From positions 1 through 64,000 of the forward strand of contig NZ_JAOQJQ010000002.1 in the NCBI RefSeq assembly GCF_025566885.1: a stretch of 64,000 nucleotides of DNA, in the 5' to 3' direction. The notes under the pieces were generated by a model, which saw only the letters and a program-made list of their open reading frames with translations, did not search any database and was not told the DNA's origin. Origin of the DNA: Brotonthovivens ammoniilytica. GTDB taxonomy: Bacteria; Bacillota; Clostridia; Lachnospirales; Lachnospiraceae. The position numbers and the translations under genes were made by a program. Below, one piece after another: positions 9,181 through 17,949 of the stretch; the first letter of the stretch is position 1, and every line of letters begins with the position of its first letter.

Positions 9181-10272
9181 TTATATATCACTTTTTACTG
9201 TTACAATTCCTTCTTTAACCTGAAAGACTTTATTGATTTCAAATCTGTTCTTTACAAATTCATCCAGACCTGTACATGTTATAATAGTCTGTATACTATG
9301 AATTCCATTTAAAAGATAATTTTGACGGCTGCTGTCTAGCTCCGACAAAACATCATCCAACAGTAATACAGGCGTATCGTGAATTGTTTTTTTTACTAAC
9401 TCTATTTCTGATAACTTCAAAGACAATGCACAAGTCCTCTGCTGACCCTGGGAACCATATTTTCTAATGTCCGTCCCGTTAATCTGAAATAAAAGATCAT
9501 CTCTGTGGGGACCTACAGAAGTTGAACACAGTTTCATATCCCGCACACAGGCAGCATCCAGTGCATCTTTAAATGTACTCTCATCCGTATCCGGTTCATA
9601 AGTTAATATCAGTTCCTCTTTATTACCAGTTATTTCTTTGTGAATTTCATAAATAATTTCATTGAGTTCCTCAGAAAACAGCTTTCTTCTGCTGATAATT
9701 TTTTCTCCATACTGAATCAGCTGTTCATTCCATACAGGCAGAGTACTCTTTAAATCCGGCCGAAATGATATCTCTTTCAAAAGCCTGTTTCTCTGCATTA
9801 GAACTTTATTATATTTTGTAAGGTTGTATAAATAAATCTTGTCCAGCTGACAAAGCTCAAAATCCAGAAATCTTCTTCTTTCAGAGGGTCCGTTTTTTAT
9901 AATACTCAAATCTTCCGGAGAAAAAAATACAATATTCAAAATACCAAATAGCTCACTGGCTTTTTTTATGGGAATCTTATTAATGGCAATTCCTTTGGAA
10001 CGGTTTTTTTTAAGATGAAGATCCAGCTGATATTCAATTCCCTTTTTTTCTACAACGGTCTGAATATGCGCCTCATCCTCTTCAAAACGTATCATCTCTT
10101 TATCTTTACTGCCCTTGTGGGATTTTGTGGTTCCGCTGACATATAAAGATTCCAGGATGTTAGTTTTGCCCTGAGCATTATCTCCAAACAAAATATTGGT
10201 ACCGGTGTCGAAATTTAGATCTAGATGTTCGTAATTTCGGAAATTATTTAATGATACAGATTTAATTATCAT
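9181..10272 (-). CDS. recF: DNA replication and repair protein RecF
   Basis: This 363-residue SMC-like ATPase loads RecA at gaps with RecO and RecR. It begins MIIKSVSLNNFRNYEHLDL. The Walker A motif GDNAQGKTNILES is near residue 30, an ABC-type signature GSQGQQRTCALSLKLSE near residue 275 and the Walker B stretch TPVLLLDDVLSELD near residue 305. The start ATG overlaps the yaaA stop by one base (TAATG), so the two are translationally coupled. Confidence 0.96.
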   Translation of the reverse strand: MIIKSVSLNNFRNYEHLDLNFDTGTNILFGDNAQGKTNILESLYVSGTTKSHKGSKDKEMIRFEEDEAHIQTVVEKKGIEYQLDLHLKKNRSKGIAINKIPIKKASELFGILNIVFFSPEDLSIIKNGPSERRRFLDFELCQLDKIYLYNLTKYNKVLMQRNRLLKEISFRPDLKSTLPVWNEQLIQYGEKIISRRKLFSEELNEIIYEIHKEITGNKEELILTYEPDTDESTFKDALDAACVRDMKLCSTSVGPHRDDLLFQINGTDIRKYGSQGQQRTCALSLKLSEIELVKKTIHDTPVLLLDDVLSELDSSRQNYLLNGIHSIQTIITCTGLDEFVKNRFEINKVFQVKEGIVTVKSDI

Positions 10273-10478
10273 TATCCAATCTGCACACTTTCACCATTGT
10301 AGGTAATAATATCACCGCTCTTTATTTTTTTCCCCCGCTGCATTTGTGTAACTCCATTTACTTTTACAAGTCCATCCTGGATTACAATCTTCGCATCTAC
10401 ACCGGATCCAACCATTCCTGCCAGTTTCATAGCCTGGCCAAGCTTTATGTATTCATCTCTGATATGAATTATTTCCAT
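10272..10478 (-). CDS. yaaA: YaaA/RlbA-like S4-domain RNA-binding protein
   Basis: The 68-residue protein consists almost entirely of one S4 RNA-binding fold, with the pattern IKLGQAMKLAGMVGSGVDAK followed by VKVNGVTQMQRGKKIKSGDII. It is the small conserved gene found between dnaN and recF in Firmicutes origins; its partner RNA, probably ribosomal, is not established here. A GAGGAAAAAA ribosome binding site lies upstream of the ATG. It overlaps recF by one base and follows dnaN by 20 bases. Confidence 0.92.
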   Translation of the reverse strand: MEIIHIRDEYIKLGQAMKLAGMVGSGVDAKIVIQDGLVKVNGVTQMQRGKKIKSGDIITYNGESVQIG

Positions 10479-10498
10479 TTTTTTCCTCTTTAAACACT

Positions 10499-11611
10499 TT
10501 AATTAGCTGACGCGTTAAAATTGACCGGAAGAATCAGATAAATAAATGATTCTTCTTCATCCTTGATATAACATGGCGCTTTTGGATTCACCATGTATAA
10601 TGTAACCTCTTCTTCGTCAATAACACGAAGGGCATCTATAAAAAATTTGGGATTAAACCCTATTAAAATATCTTTTCCTTCTTTTTCAATATCAATTTCT
10701 TCATTCATAGAACCAATAAAAGAATTAATTTTCAATTCAATCATATCATCTGTGACATTAATGATAATTGGCTTTTTGTCCCCTTCTTTGACAAGAAGAG
10801 TTGCTCTGTCAATACAGCTTAATAAAATCTTTTTATTGATCTTGATTTTTGTTTCATAATCTGAAGAGAGCATCTGATCAATTTTAAAATACTCTCCCTC
10901 AATTAATCTGGATAAAACAATTGTCTGGTCAAACTCAAAGAGAATATGATTACTGGTAATATAAATATTTACCATCTCCTCTGCTTCCCCCGGCAGAATC
11001 TTGCTGATTTCCTGAAGAGTTTTTCCTGGAACAATAACTTTCTTATAATCGTAACTATCCTTTAATTCTATATTTCTGATAGAAATACGATGTCCGTCCA
11101 AGGATACAACTTTTAACTTATTTTCATTAATTTCAAACAATTCTCCTGTCATAAGTTTATTATTGTCATTATCCGCAATAGAAAATATTGTCTGCTTGAT
11201 AACTTCTTTTAACGTGAACTGTGAAATTGATACTTTTTCTGTTCTTTCAATAAATGGAAGATAAGAAAAATCTTCACCGGATTTACCAACAATATTAAAT
11301 TTGGCTTTTTCACAGGTAATGGTTGTTTTAAATGTTGAATCGGTTTGGATAACGACGTCATTATCCGGGAGTTTTCTTACGATTTCAGAAAATATTTTTG
11401 CATCCAAAGCAATAATGCCTCTTTCCACAATATTGCCTTCTATTTTTGTTTCTATGCCAAGTTCCATATCATTAGCTGTCAGTTTTATCTCATCTGTAGA
11501 TGCATCAATGAGAATACATTCCAAAATAGCCATTGTAGTTCTAGATGGAACAGCTTTTGATACAATATTGACACCTTTTAAAAGATTAGATTTTGAACAA
11601 ATTAATTTCAT
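10499..11611 (-). CDS. dnaN: DNA polymerase III beta sliding clamp
   Basis: The 370-residue length and the three repeated clamp folds fit DnaN, which forms the ring-shaped dimer that tethers polymerase III to DNA. The N-terminus MKLICSKSNLLKGVNIVSKAV and the C-terminal end, YLILPV plus a short tail, are characteristic. The C-terminal hydrophobic cleft residues that bind partner proteins cannot be checked in detail here. A GAAAGGAG site precedes the ATG. The upstream gap to dnaA holds DnaA boxes. Confidence 0.96.
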   Translation of the reverse strand: MKLICSKSNLLKGVNIVSKAVPSRTTMAILECILIDASTDEIKLTANDMELGIETKIEGNIVERGIIALDAKIFSEIVRKLPDNDVVIQTDSTFKTTITCEKAKFNIVGKSGEDFSYLPFIERTEKVSISQFTLKEVIKQTIFSIADNDNNKLMTGELFEINENKLKVVSLDGHRISIRNIELKDSYDYKKVIVPGKTLQEISKILPGEAEEMVNIYITSNHILFEFDQTIVLSRLIEGEYFKIDQMLSSDYETKIKINKKILLSCIDRATLLVKEGDKKPIIINVTDDMIELKINSFIGSMNEEIDIEKEGKDILIGFNPKFFIDALRVIDEEEVTLYMVNPKAPCYIKDEEESFIYLILPVNFNASAN

Positions 11612-11982
11612 AATGTAAGTAAACTCCTTTCAGGATAGAATTTTTTCTTTACCGGTTAATCAAAGCGTAAGCTTTATCCTTGTATATATTATTGATTTTA
11701 AAAGTAGTCTTAATATAGGCTGTTTATAAGTTAATAACTCTGTAAGCCCGCCATTTACAATGCTTTAAGTTAAAAAGTTATTCAAAATATACTGTTAATT
11801 TGATGAGGACAGGCTTTGGATAAATTGTGGATATTATTTTATGTTAATGGAAATTAAAAAGGTTAAATATTTTATGTAAAGTTAATTTTGAGTGAAATAT
11901 TAATTTATTAACATTAATGCACAACGTTTAAACAGTAAAATAACATAATATCCACAAAAGTTATCCACAGATGTTGATAACT
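11612..11982. other. oriC: Replication origin segment (dnaA-dnaN intergenic region)
   Basis: This AT-rich 371-base gap contains a perfect DnaA box, TTATCCACA at 11961-11969. Single-mismatch boxes lie at 11948-11956 (ATATCCACA) and, on the minus strand, at 11834-11826 (ATATCCACA). Long A/T runs at about 11835-11945 are suited to a DNA unwinding element. Genes left of the region point left and genes right of dnaA point right, as expected for a bidirectional origin. A second AT-rich gap, 13345-13711, may contribute, but I saw no clear DnaA box there. Exact unwinding position and minimal origin are inference. Confidence 0.8.
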
Positions 11983-13332
11983 TTAATTAGGATTAATTTT
12001 TTTCTTGATAGTATCTACAATATTTTTCAGAGTTTCATTGGTGTTGTATTCGTCGGTAATTTTTTTTATACCATGAATTATTGTTGAATGATCCCGTCCT
12101 CCAAGAAGCTGACCGATAGAGTCTAAAGGCTGATTTGTAAGATTTTTGCACAAATACATGGCAATTTGTCTTGGTTTTGCAATATCATTGCTCCTGGTCT
12201 TGGACATAATCTGGTCTACTGTAATATTAAAGTGTTCTGAAACGACCTCTACAATCAGCTGAGGGGTGATTTCATGAGGCTTGTCCGGTGAAATAATATT
12301 CTGAAGTTCTTTTATTGCGATCTCCATTGTAATATCTGTCCGTTCTAGATTTGAGAAAGCAATTAATTTATTTAGAGCTCCTTCTAGTTCACGGATATTG
12401 GATTTGATATTTACTGCAATATAATGAAGGATGTCGTCGTCTATATCAAATTCATCCATTTCAACTTTTTTCCGGAGAATTGCCATTCTGGTCTCATAAT
12501 CAGGAGAGCCGATATCTGCCTGCAGACCCCATTCAAATCTGGAACGTATTCTTTCTTCTAGAGTTTCCATTTCTTTTGGGGGCTTATCGCTGGATATGAT
12601 AATCTGTTTTTTTGCAATATGTAATTTGTTAAATGTATGGAAAAATTCTTCCTGTGTACTTTCTTTACCAATTATAAATTGTATGTCGTCGATTAATAAT
12701 ACATCTATATTTCGGTATTTGTCCCTGAATTTTGTAATAGCAGTGTTATTTCCGTTACGAATAGATTCAATCAGTTCATTTGTAAAAGTTTCGGATGAAA
12801 CATATAGAACTTTCAATTCAGGATTTTCATTCTGAATAAAGTGAGCAATGGAATGCATCAGATGTGTCTTTCCAAGTCCAACTCCTCCATATAAAAATAG
12901 AGGATTATAAACATCTCCTGGTGATTCTGCCACCGCAAGAGAAGCTGAATGTGCAAAACGATTGTTATTACCCACAACAAATGTTTCAAAAGTATAGTTT
13001 GGATTTAAATTAGATTTTTCTGCTGAATCTGCAGCAGCAGTTTTTTTGGGTTTAACAGGACGTATTGCTTTGGCCTGTTCTGGAAGTACCAGTTCAATTT
13101 CATACTCAGTTCCTGTTATTTCTGCAATTGCTACTTTAATAGGAAGATAATATTTTTTTGTAATATATGATAATCCCATTTGTTCTGTGGGAACGAGAAT
13201 ATATATTTTCTTATCCTGAATCGCATAGATTTCAAGTGGTTTAATCCATGTATTAAAAGAAATATCAGTTAATTCATATTCATCCTTAACAGTTTGTAAA
13301 ATATCTTTCCATTTTTGTTCTACTAGTTCCAT
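11983..13332 (-). CDS. dnaA: Chromosomal replication initiator DnaA
   Basis: DnaA binds DnaA boxes at oriC and melts DNA for DnaB loading. Domain I (about residues 1-80) contains the SFNTWIKPLEIY pattern. The AAA+ core has Walker A GGVGLGKTHLMH and Walker B VLLIDDIQFI. Domain IV ends with the DnaA-box-binding signature around LGGRDHSTIIHGIKKI. Two in-frame ATGs exist, at 13344 and 13332. Only the second has a ribosome binding site (GGAG six bases upstream), so I use 13332 and a length of 449 residues. Confidence 0.95.
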   Translation of the reverse strand: MELVEQKWKDILQTVKDEYELTDISFNTWIKPLEIYAIQDKKIYILVPTEQMGLSYITKKYYLPIKVAIAEITGTEYEIELVLPEQAKAIRPVKPKKTAAADSAEKSNLNPNYTFETFVVGNNNRFAHSASLAVAESPGDVYNPLFLYGGVGLGKTHLMHSIAHFIQNENPELKVLYVSSETFTNELIESIRNGNNTAITKFRDKYRNIDVLLIDDIQFIIGKESTQEEFFHTFNKLHIAKKQIIISSDKPPKEMETLEERIRSRFEWGLQADIGSPDYETRMAILRKKVEMDEFDIDDDILHYIAVNIKSNIRELEGALNKLIAFSNLERTDITMEIAIKELQNIISPDKPHEITPQLIVEVVSEHFNITVDQIMSKTRSNDIAKPRQIAMYLCKNLTNQPLDSIGQLLGGRDHSTIIHGIKKITDEYNTNETLKNIVDTIKKKINPN

Positions 13333-13383
13333 ATTTGTCTCCATGAGTATAAAATAGTAAAAGACGCTAATCTCCTAAAGTTT

Positions 13384-13412
13384 ATAATAACTCAAAAACG
13401 GCTTATTTGCAA
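13384..13412 (-). promoter_or_regulatory. dnaA promoter candidate
   Basis: On the minus strand TTGCAA (13412-13407), a 17-base spacer and TATTAT (13389-13384) lie 50 to 80 bases upstream of dnaA. Pattern-based only. Confidence 0.5.
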
Positions 13413-13644
13413 TTTAAAGTTTCATGGACGTGCAGGGGATTCAGCAGGAGCATAAATTGGCTTAAATTGGATTTTATGACATTTAATTTATGAGTATCTA
13501 TTCATAGGAGTAACTAAAAAAGATTTTTAAGAAATATGAAAAAATCGTCTAATACAATATATAGTTTCTTTTTTTATCTTCCTTATATATATAGTAGTAC
13601 AAGGTGTCTGAATTTCTAAAAAGCCAAAAAAGTATTGAATTTGC

Positions 13645-13672
13645 TTGACTTGAGAGGTTTTTTTGTTATAAT
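13645..13672 (+). promoter_or_regulatory. rpmH promoter
   Basis: TTGACT (13645-13650), a 16-base spacer and a perfect TATAAT (13667-13672) form a strong promoter about 40 bases before rpmH. It probably drives the rightward rpmH-rnpA-yidD-yidC-jag run. Confidence 0.75.
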
Positions 13673-13711
13673 TGAAATGATGTTTTTTCATTATAGAGGA
13701 GGTGGATACAG

Positions 13712-13846
13712 ATGAAGATGACATATCAACCGAAAAAAAGACAGAGATCTAAAGTTCATGGTTTCAGAGCAAGAATGAGCTCAGCAGGCGGAAGAAAAGT
13801 ATTGGCTGCAAGAAGATTAAAAGGAAGAAAAAGATTATCAGCTTAG
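13712..13846 (+). CDS. rpmH: Ribosomal protein bL34
   Basis: This 44-residue, strongly basic protein reads MKMTYQPKKRQRSKVHGF onward and ends RRLKGRKRLSA, the invariant bL34 pattern (QPKKR, GFRARM, GGRKVLAARR). It is a structural protein of the 50S subunit. GAGGAGGTGG lies ten bases before the ATG. It marks the right side of the origin, divergent from dnaA, as in most bacteria. The stop codon overlaps the left arm of a terminator-like hairpin. Confidence 0.97.
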   Translation: MKMTYQPKKRQRSKVHGFRARMSSAGGRKVLAARRLKGRKRLSA

Positions 13847-13870
13847 GCCACAGAAATTGTGGTCTTTTCT
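13846..13870 (+). terminator. Terminator or attenuator between rpmH and rnpA
   Basis: GGCCACA (13846-13852) pairs with TGTGGTC (13858-13864, one G-T pair), followed by TTTTCT. The hairpin begins on the last base of the rpmH stop codon. It probably trims rnpA expression relative to the much more abundant bL34. Confidence 0.7.
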
Positions 13871-13909
13871 TCTATTATCATTGAAATTTTATTCAGAGGA
13901 TCAATTGGG

Positions 13910-14278
13910 ATGCATTTTTCAGAATCTTTAAAAAAGAACCGGGATTTCCAGAAAGTATATCGCACTGGTAAATCATATGCAAACAGACTTCTGGTTATGT
14001 ATGTTTTGAAAAATGGATTGAAAAAGAACAGATTTGGAATTTCGGTAAGTAAAAAAGTTGGTAATAGTGTGGTGAGACACCATGTTACCAGATTATTAAG
14101 AGAAAGCTACAGACTACACGAAGAAATGTTCAATAGTGGTTTGGATATTGTAGTCATCGCAAGGGCAGGAGCGAAAGAAGCAACATACCACGAAATTGAA
14201 AAAGCATTGCTCCACTTGGGAAATCTTCATAAAATCACTAGTACTACTAAATATGAATTCGAAAAGAAGATGGAATAA
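13910..14278 (+). CDS. rnpA: Ribonuclease P protein component
   Basis: This 122-residue basic protein assists the RNase P RNA in maturing tRNA 5' ends. The family start FSESLKKNRDFQKVYRTGKSYAN and the RNA-binding helix region VSKKVGNSVVRHHVTRLLRES are clear. The usual RNR motif (RNRxKR) reads RHHVTR here, a divergence at the family's best-known motif. The ATG at 13910 has AGAGGA nine bases upstream. The open frame extends upstream to 13859, but that extension lies over the terminator hairpin and is not family-like. It abuts yidD directly. Confidence 0.94.
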   Translation: MHFSESLKKNRDFQKVYRTGKSYANRLLVMYVLKNGLKKNRFGISVSKKVGNSVVRHHVTRLLRESYRLHEEMFNSGLDIVVIARAGAKEATYHEIEKALLHLGNLHKITSTTKYEFEKKME

Positions 14279-14488
14279 TTGAAAAAGGCATTAATTTTTA
14301 TTATTAAATTATATAGAAAATATATCTCTCCCATGAAACGGACAAAATGTCCGTATTATCCGACCTGTTCCTGTTATGGTTTGGAAGCAGTTTCGAAATA
14401 TGGTCCATGGAAGGGCGGGCTTTTAGCTGCCTGGAGAGTGATTCGATGCAATCCTTTTTCGAAAGGTGGATATGATCCGGTTCCATAA
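14279..14488 (+). CDS. yidD: YidD membrane insertion efficiency factor
   Basis: The 69-residue protein has the YidD cysteine pattern CPYYPTCSCYGLEAV and the motif KGGLLAAWRVIRCNPFSKGGYDPVP. It is a small membrane-associated factor that aids YidC-dependent insertion. It starts at a TTG immediately after the rnpA stop codon (TAA-TTG), without a separate strong ribosome binding site, so translation is probably coupled to rnpA. Confidence 0.95.
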   Translation: MKKALIFIIKLYRKYISPMKRTKCPYYPTCSCYGLEAVSKYGPWKGGLLAAWRVIRCNPFSKGGYDPVP

Positions 14489-14505
14489 GTAGGAGGTATA
14501 TCACG

Positions 14506-15819
14506 TTGGCCGCTTTTATTTTAAGTCAGAATGCAGGCAAAATTTTAGGACCAATTGCAAAATTACTTGGTTTTATTATGAATGGCATCTATATCTTACT
14601 GGATAAAATCAATATTCAGAATGTTGCTATAACCATTATAATTTTTACAGTTGTAATTTACCTTTGTTTGCTTCCGCTGACTATAAAACAGCAGAAGTTC
14701 TCAAAGATGTCGCAGATTATGAACCCTGAGCTTCAGGCGATTCAGAAAAAATATAAAAACAAAAGAGATAATGAATCTGTAATGCGGATGAATGAAGAAA
14801 CCCGTGAAGTATATAAAAAATATGGCGTTTCTCCTTCCGGAAGCTGTGTACAGATGGTTATTCAGCTTTTGATTTTATTCCCGCTTTACCGGGTTATCTA
14901 CAATGTACCTGGTTATATTAGTACTATTAAAGATACATTTACTGAATCTGTCAGTGGTATTATGAATACTCCAGGTTTTGCAGATACTATGCAGAAGTTT
15001 TATGAAACTGTTCGTGAAGGAAATTATGTCATGAAACAGATTTCTGTAAACTTTACAGGTGGACATGATACAGTTGCTAACTCCATTATTGATGTTATGT
15101 ATCGTTGTACAAGCACAAACTGGGAGACTTTAAAACATACTTTCAGCAGCATCGGGGATACTCTGGGTGCTACTCAGGCAAACATTGAACACGTTAACAA
15201 TTTCCTTGGAATAAACATTGTTTATTCACCAAAAAATATAATTTCAACATCATTTCATGATGGAAATTATGTTTTAATTGCTCTGGCAATTGTAATTCCA
15301 CTGTTGTCACTGGCTTCTCAGTTTTTAAATATCCGCTTGATGCCTCAGATGTCAGCATCCGCTCAGGGAAATGGAATGGCAAGTCAGATGAAGATTATGA
15401 ATTATCTGATGCCTATTTATTCTTTTGTACTGGTATTTTTCCTCCCTGTTGGTGTAGGTATTTACTGGATCACCAGTTCTGTTGTAAGATGTGTACAGCA
15501 GTTTATTATTAATAAGCATCTTGACCGGATTGATCTGGATGCGATGATTAAGAAAAATCAGGAAAAAGCAAAAGAGAAGGATAAGAAACGTATTGAGAAA
15601 AAAGGTGTTCAGGGTAATAAAATTACAGATGCCGCAAAAATCAGTACAAGAAATATTAATTCAAATTCAGAACCTCGCAAGAATACAATGGCATCCAAAG
15701 CTGCATCTGTAAATAAAGCAGAAACAAAAGATACTTCAAATAAAAAGTACAAAGAAGGCAGTCTTGCATCCAAAGCAAATCTTGTTAGAGAATTTAATGA
15801 AAAGAATACAAGAAAATAG
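14506..15819 (+). CDS. yidC: YidC/OxaA-family membrane protein insertase
   Basis: This 437-residue polytopic protein inserts membrane proteins, alone or with SecYEG. The first long membrane helix (about residues 38-60, through VVIYLCLLPLTIKQQ) is followed by the cytoplasmic hairpin with KMSQIMNPELQAIQKKYKN. Further helices lie around residues 125-145, 250-275 and 305-330. The segment from about 150 to 250 is a longer external loop than usual for short Gram-positive YidC proteins. The last 80 residues are Lys-rich and probably contact ribosomes. It starts at a TTG behind AGGAGGT. The next gene is jag, its usual partner. Confidence 0.94.
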   Translation: MAAFILSQNAGKILGPIAKLLGFIMNGIYILLDKINIQNVAITIIIFTVVIYLCLLPLTIKQQKFSKMSQIMNPELQAIQKKYKNKRDNESVMRMNEETREVYKKYGVSPSGSCVQMVIQLLILFPLYRVIYNVPGYISTIKDTFTESVSGIMNTPGFADTMQKFYETVREGNYVMKQISVNFTGGHDTVANSIIDVMYRCTSTNWETLKHTFSSIGDTLGATQANIEHVNNFLGINIVYSPKNIISTSFHDGNYVLIALAIVIPLLSLASQFLNIRLMPQMSASAQGNGMASQMKIMNYLMPIYSFVLVFFLPVGVGIYWITSSVVRCVQQFIINKHLDRIDLDAMIKKNQEKAKEKDKKRIEKKGVQGNKITDAAKISTRNINSNSEPRKNTMASKAASVNKAETKDTSNKKYKEGSLASKANLVREFNEKNTRK

Positions 15820-15830
15820 GAGGTTTTGTG

Positions 15831-16454
15831 ATGGACTTCATCGAGGTAACTGCTAAAACAGTTGATGACGCAATTACAGAAGCGCTGGTTACTCTGGGTA
15901 CTACCAGTGATCAGATAGAATATGAAGTAATAGAAAAAGGAAGCAGCGGATTTCTTGGATTTAACAGCAAACCTGCTAAAATTAAGGTTCGCAGAAAATT
16001 CACTGTAAAAGACAATGTAAAAACATTTCTTCAAAATGTATTTGAAGCGATGGATATGAAGGTAGAAATCATTATCACAGATTCAGAAGAAGAAAATGTT
16101 TTAAATGTTGAGTTAAAAGGGGATGATATGGGAGTTTTAATTGGAAAAAGAGGACAAACTCTGGATTCCCTGCAGTATTTAACAAACCTTTCTATTAACA
16201 GACATTCAGATAATTATGTTAAAGTAAAACTGGATACGGAGAATTACCGCAAGAGAAGAAAAGATACACTTGAAAATCTTGCAAAGAATATTGCTTATAA
16301 AGTAAAAAGAACAAAGAGAACAGTTGCTCTTGAGCCAATGAATCCTTTTGAAAGAAGAGTGATCCACTCAGCGCTTCAGAATGATCGTTATGTGGCAACA
16401 CACAGTGAGGGTGAGGAACCTTTCAGACATGTGGTTGTTACATTGAAAAAATAG
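15831..16454 (+). CDS. jag: Jag/KhpB-family RNA-binding protein
   Basis: The 207-residue protein has the three expected parts: an N-terminal Jag domain (EVTAKTVDDAITEALVTLG), a KH domain with the GxxG loop in VLIGKRGQTLDSLQYL (about residue 105), and an R3H domain around MNPFERRVIHSALQND with HSEGEEPFRHVVV. It binds RNA and works with KhpA in cell division and sporulation control in other Firmicutes. I choose ATG 15831, seven bases after AGGAGG. An adjacent GTG at 15828 would be too close. Confidence 0.94.
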   Translation: MDFIEVTAKTVDDAITEALVTLGTTSDQIEYEVIEKGSSGFLGFNSKPAKIKVRRKFTVKDNVKTFLQNVFEAMDMKVEIIITDSEEENVLNVELKGDDMGVLIGKRGQTLDSLQYLTNLSINRHSDNYVKVKLDTENYRKRRKDTLENLAKNIAYKVKRTKRTVALEPMNPFERRVIHSALQNDRYVATHSEGEEPFRHVVVTLKK

Positions 16455-16552
16455 TTTTTCAGGTTTACATGTATTAGCTTTTTCAGGTATGGCTTATGAT
16501 AGCTGTACTTGAAAAAGCTTTTGTATTTGTAAAAAAGTATGAGGGAATATTT

Positions 16553-17929
16553 ATGAAGACAGATACGATAGCGGCAATTGCCACAGCTATGTCCAATTCA
16601 GGAATTGGCATTGTAAGAATCAGCGGTGATGAGGCATTGCAGGTTGCTGATCGAATTTTTGAACCAAGAAAAGGAAATAAGAAGGTATCTGATATGGATA
16701 CTCATACCATTCATTATGGTTTTGTAAAGGATGGTGATGAGGTGATAGATGAGGTAATGCTTTTAATTATGAAAGCTCCTAACAGCTATACCAGGGAGGA
16801 TACTGTAGAAATAGATTGTCACGGCGGTGTTCTGGTAATGAAGAAATTACTGGAGACGGTTTTAAAATATGGAGCAAGACCGGCAGAACCAGGAGAATTT
16901 ACAAAGAGAGCTTTTTTAAATGGCAGGATTGATCTTTCACAGGCAGAATCTGTAATAGATGTTATAAATGCAAAGAATGATTTTGCACTGAAAAGTTCTG
17001 TCAGTCAGCTGCAGGGTGCAGTTTTGAATAAAATAAAAGATCTTCGGGGAATTGTTATTCATCAAATTGCATTTATTGAATCTGCATTGGATGATCCAGA
17101 ACACATTGACATTGCTGGTTATCCTGAAGAATTAAAAGAAATTGTGGATAATCTGCTGGCAGATGTAAATGCTTTGTTGAAATCTTCAGATAATGGAAAA
17201 GTTTTAAAAGAAGGCATTAATACCGTTATAGTAGGAAAACCCAATGCAGGAAAATCATCACTGTTAAATCTGCTGGCAGGTCAGGAGCGGGCGATTGTTA
17301 CCGATATTGCAGGAACTACCAGAGATATTCTGGAAGAACAGATACAGCTGAATGGAATTAGTCTCAATATGATAGATACGGCCGGCATCAGAGATACAGA
17401 CGATATTGTGGAAAAAATAGGAGTCGCAAAATCAAAAGAATATCTGGAAATGGCGGATCTGGTTATTTATGTGGCAGATTCTTCAACCAGTCTGGATGAA
17501 AATGATGAGCAGATTATAGAAGCCATTAAAAACAAGAAAGCCATTGTTCTGTTAAATAAGTCTGATCTTACAATGGTAACAGAAAGCAGTGTGCTGGAAG
17601 AAAAATTGGATAAGAAAGTAATTGTTATTTCAGCAAAAGAGAATACAGGTATCAGGGAGCTTGAAAATACAATTAAAGATATGTTTCTTCAGGGCGAGGT
17701 ATCTTTTAATGACGAAGTATACATTACAAATATACGTCATAAAAATGCATTGCTGGAAACGAAAAATAGTCTTGAAATGGTATTAAATAGTATTGAAAAC
17801 TGTATGCCGGAAGATTTTTATTCTATAGATTTAATGAATGCCTATGAGGAGCTGGGATCTATTATCGGTGAATCGGTTGGAGAAGATCTTGTGAATGAAA
17901 TTTTCAGCAAATTCTGTATGGGTAAATAG
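16553..17929 (+). CDS. mnmE: tRNA modification GTPase MnmE
   Basis: MnmE, with MnmG, makes the cmnm5U34 modification in tRNAs. The N-terminal formyl-tetrahydrofolate-binding domain begins MKTDTIAAIATAMSNSGIGIVRISG. The internal G domain has GKPNAGKSSLLN (G1), the DTAGIRDT motif (G3) and LLNKSD (G4). The protein ends with the catalytic C-terminal FCMGK. The ATG at 16553 follows GAGGG and gives 458 residues, the standard length; an upstream ATG at 16496 only adds an unrelated leader. The mnmG start follows about 20 bases later. Confidence 0.96.
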   Translation: MKTDTIAAIATAMSNSGIGIVRISGDEALQVADRIFEPRKGNKKVSDMDTHTIHYGFVKDGDEVIDEVMLLIMKAPNSYTREDTVEIDCHGGVLVMKKLLETVLKYGARPAEPGEFTKRAFLNGRIDLSQAESVIDVINAKNDFALKSSVSQLQGAVLNKIKDLRGIVIHQIAFIESALDDPEHIDIAGYPEELKEIVDNLLADVNALLKSSDNGKVLKEGINTVIVGKPNAGKSSLLNLLAGQERAIVTDIAGTTRDILEEQIQLNGISLNMIDTAGIRDTDDIVEKIGVAKSKEYLEMADLVIYVADSSTSLDENDEQIIEAIKNKKAIVLLNKSDLTMVTESSVLEEKLDKKVIVISAKENTGIRELENTIKDMFLQGEVSFNDEVYITNIRHKNALLETKNSLEMVLNSIENCMPEDFYSIDLMNAYEELGSIIGESVGEDLVNEIFSKFCMGK

Positions 17930-17949
17930 AAAGGAATGTGAAATACGAT

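Noticed and set aside
13345..13711. Second DnaA-box cluster upstream of dnaA
   Set aside because: The region is AT-rich, but I found no match to TTATCCACA with one mismatch or fewer by eye.
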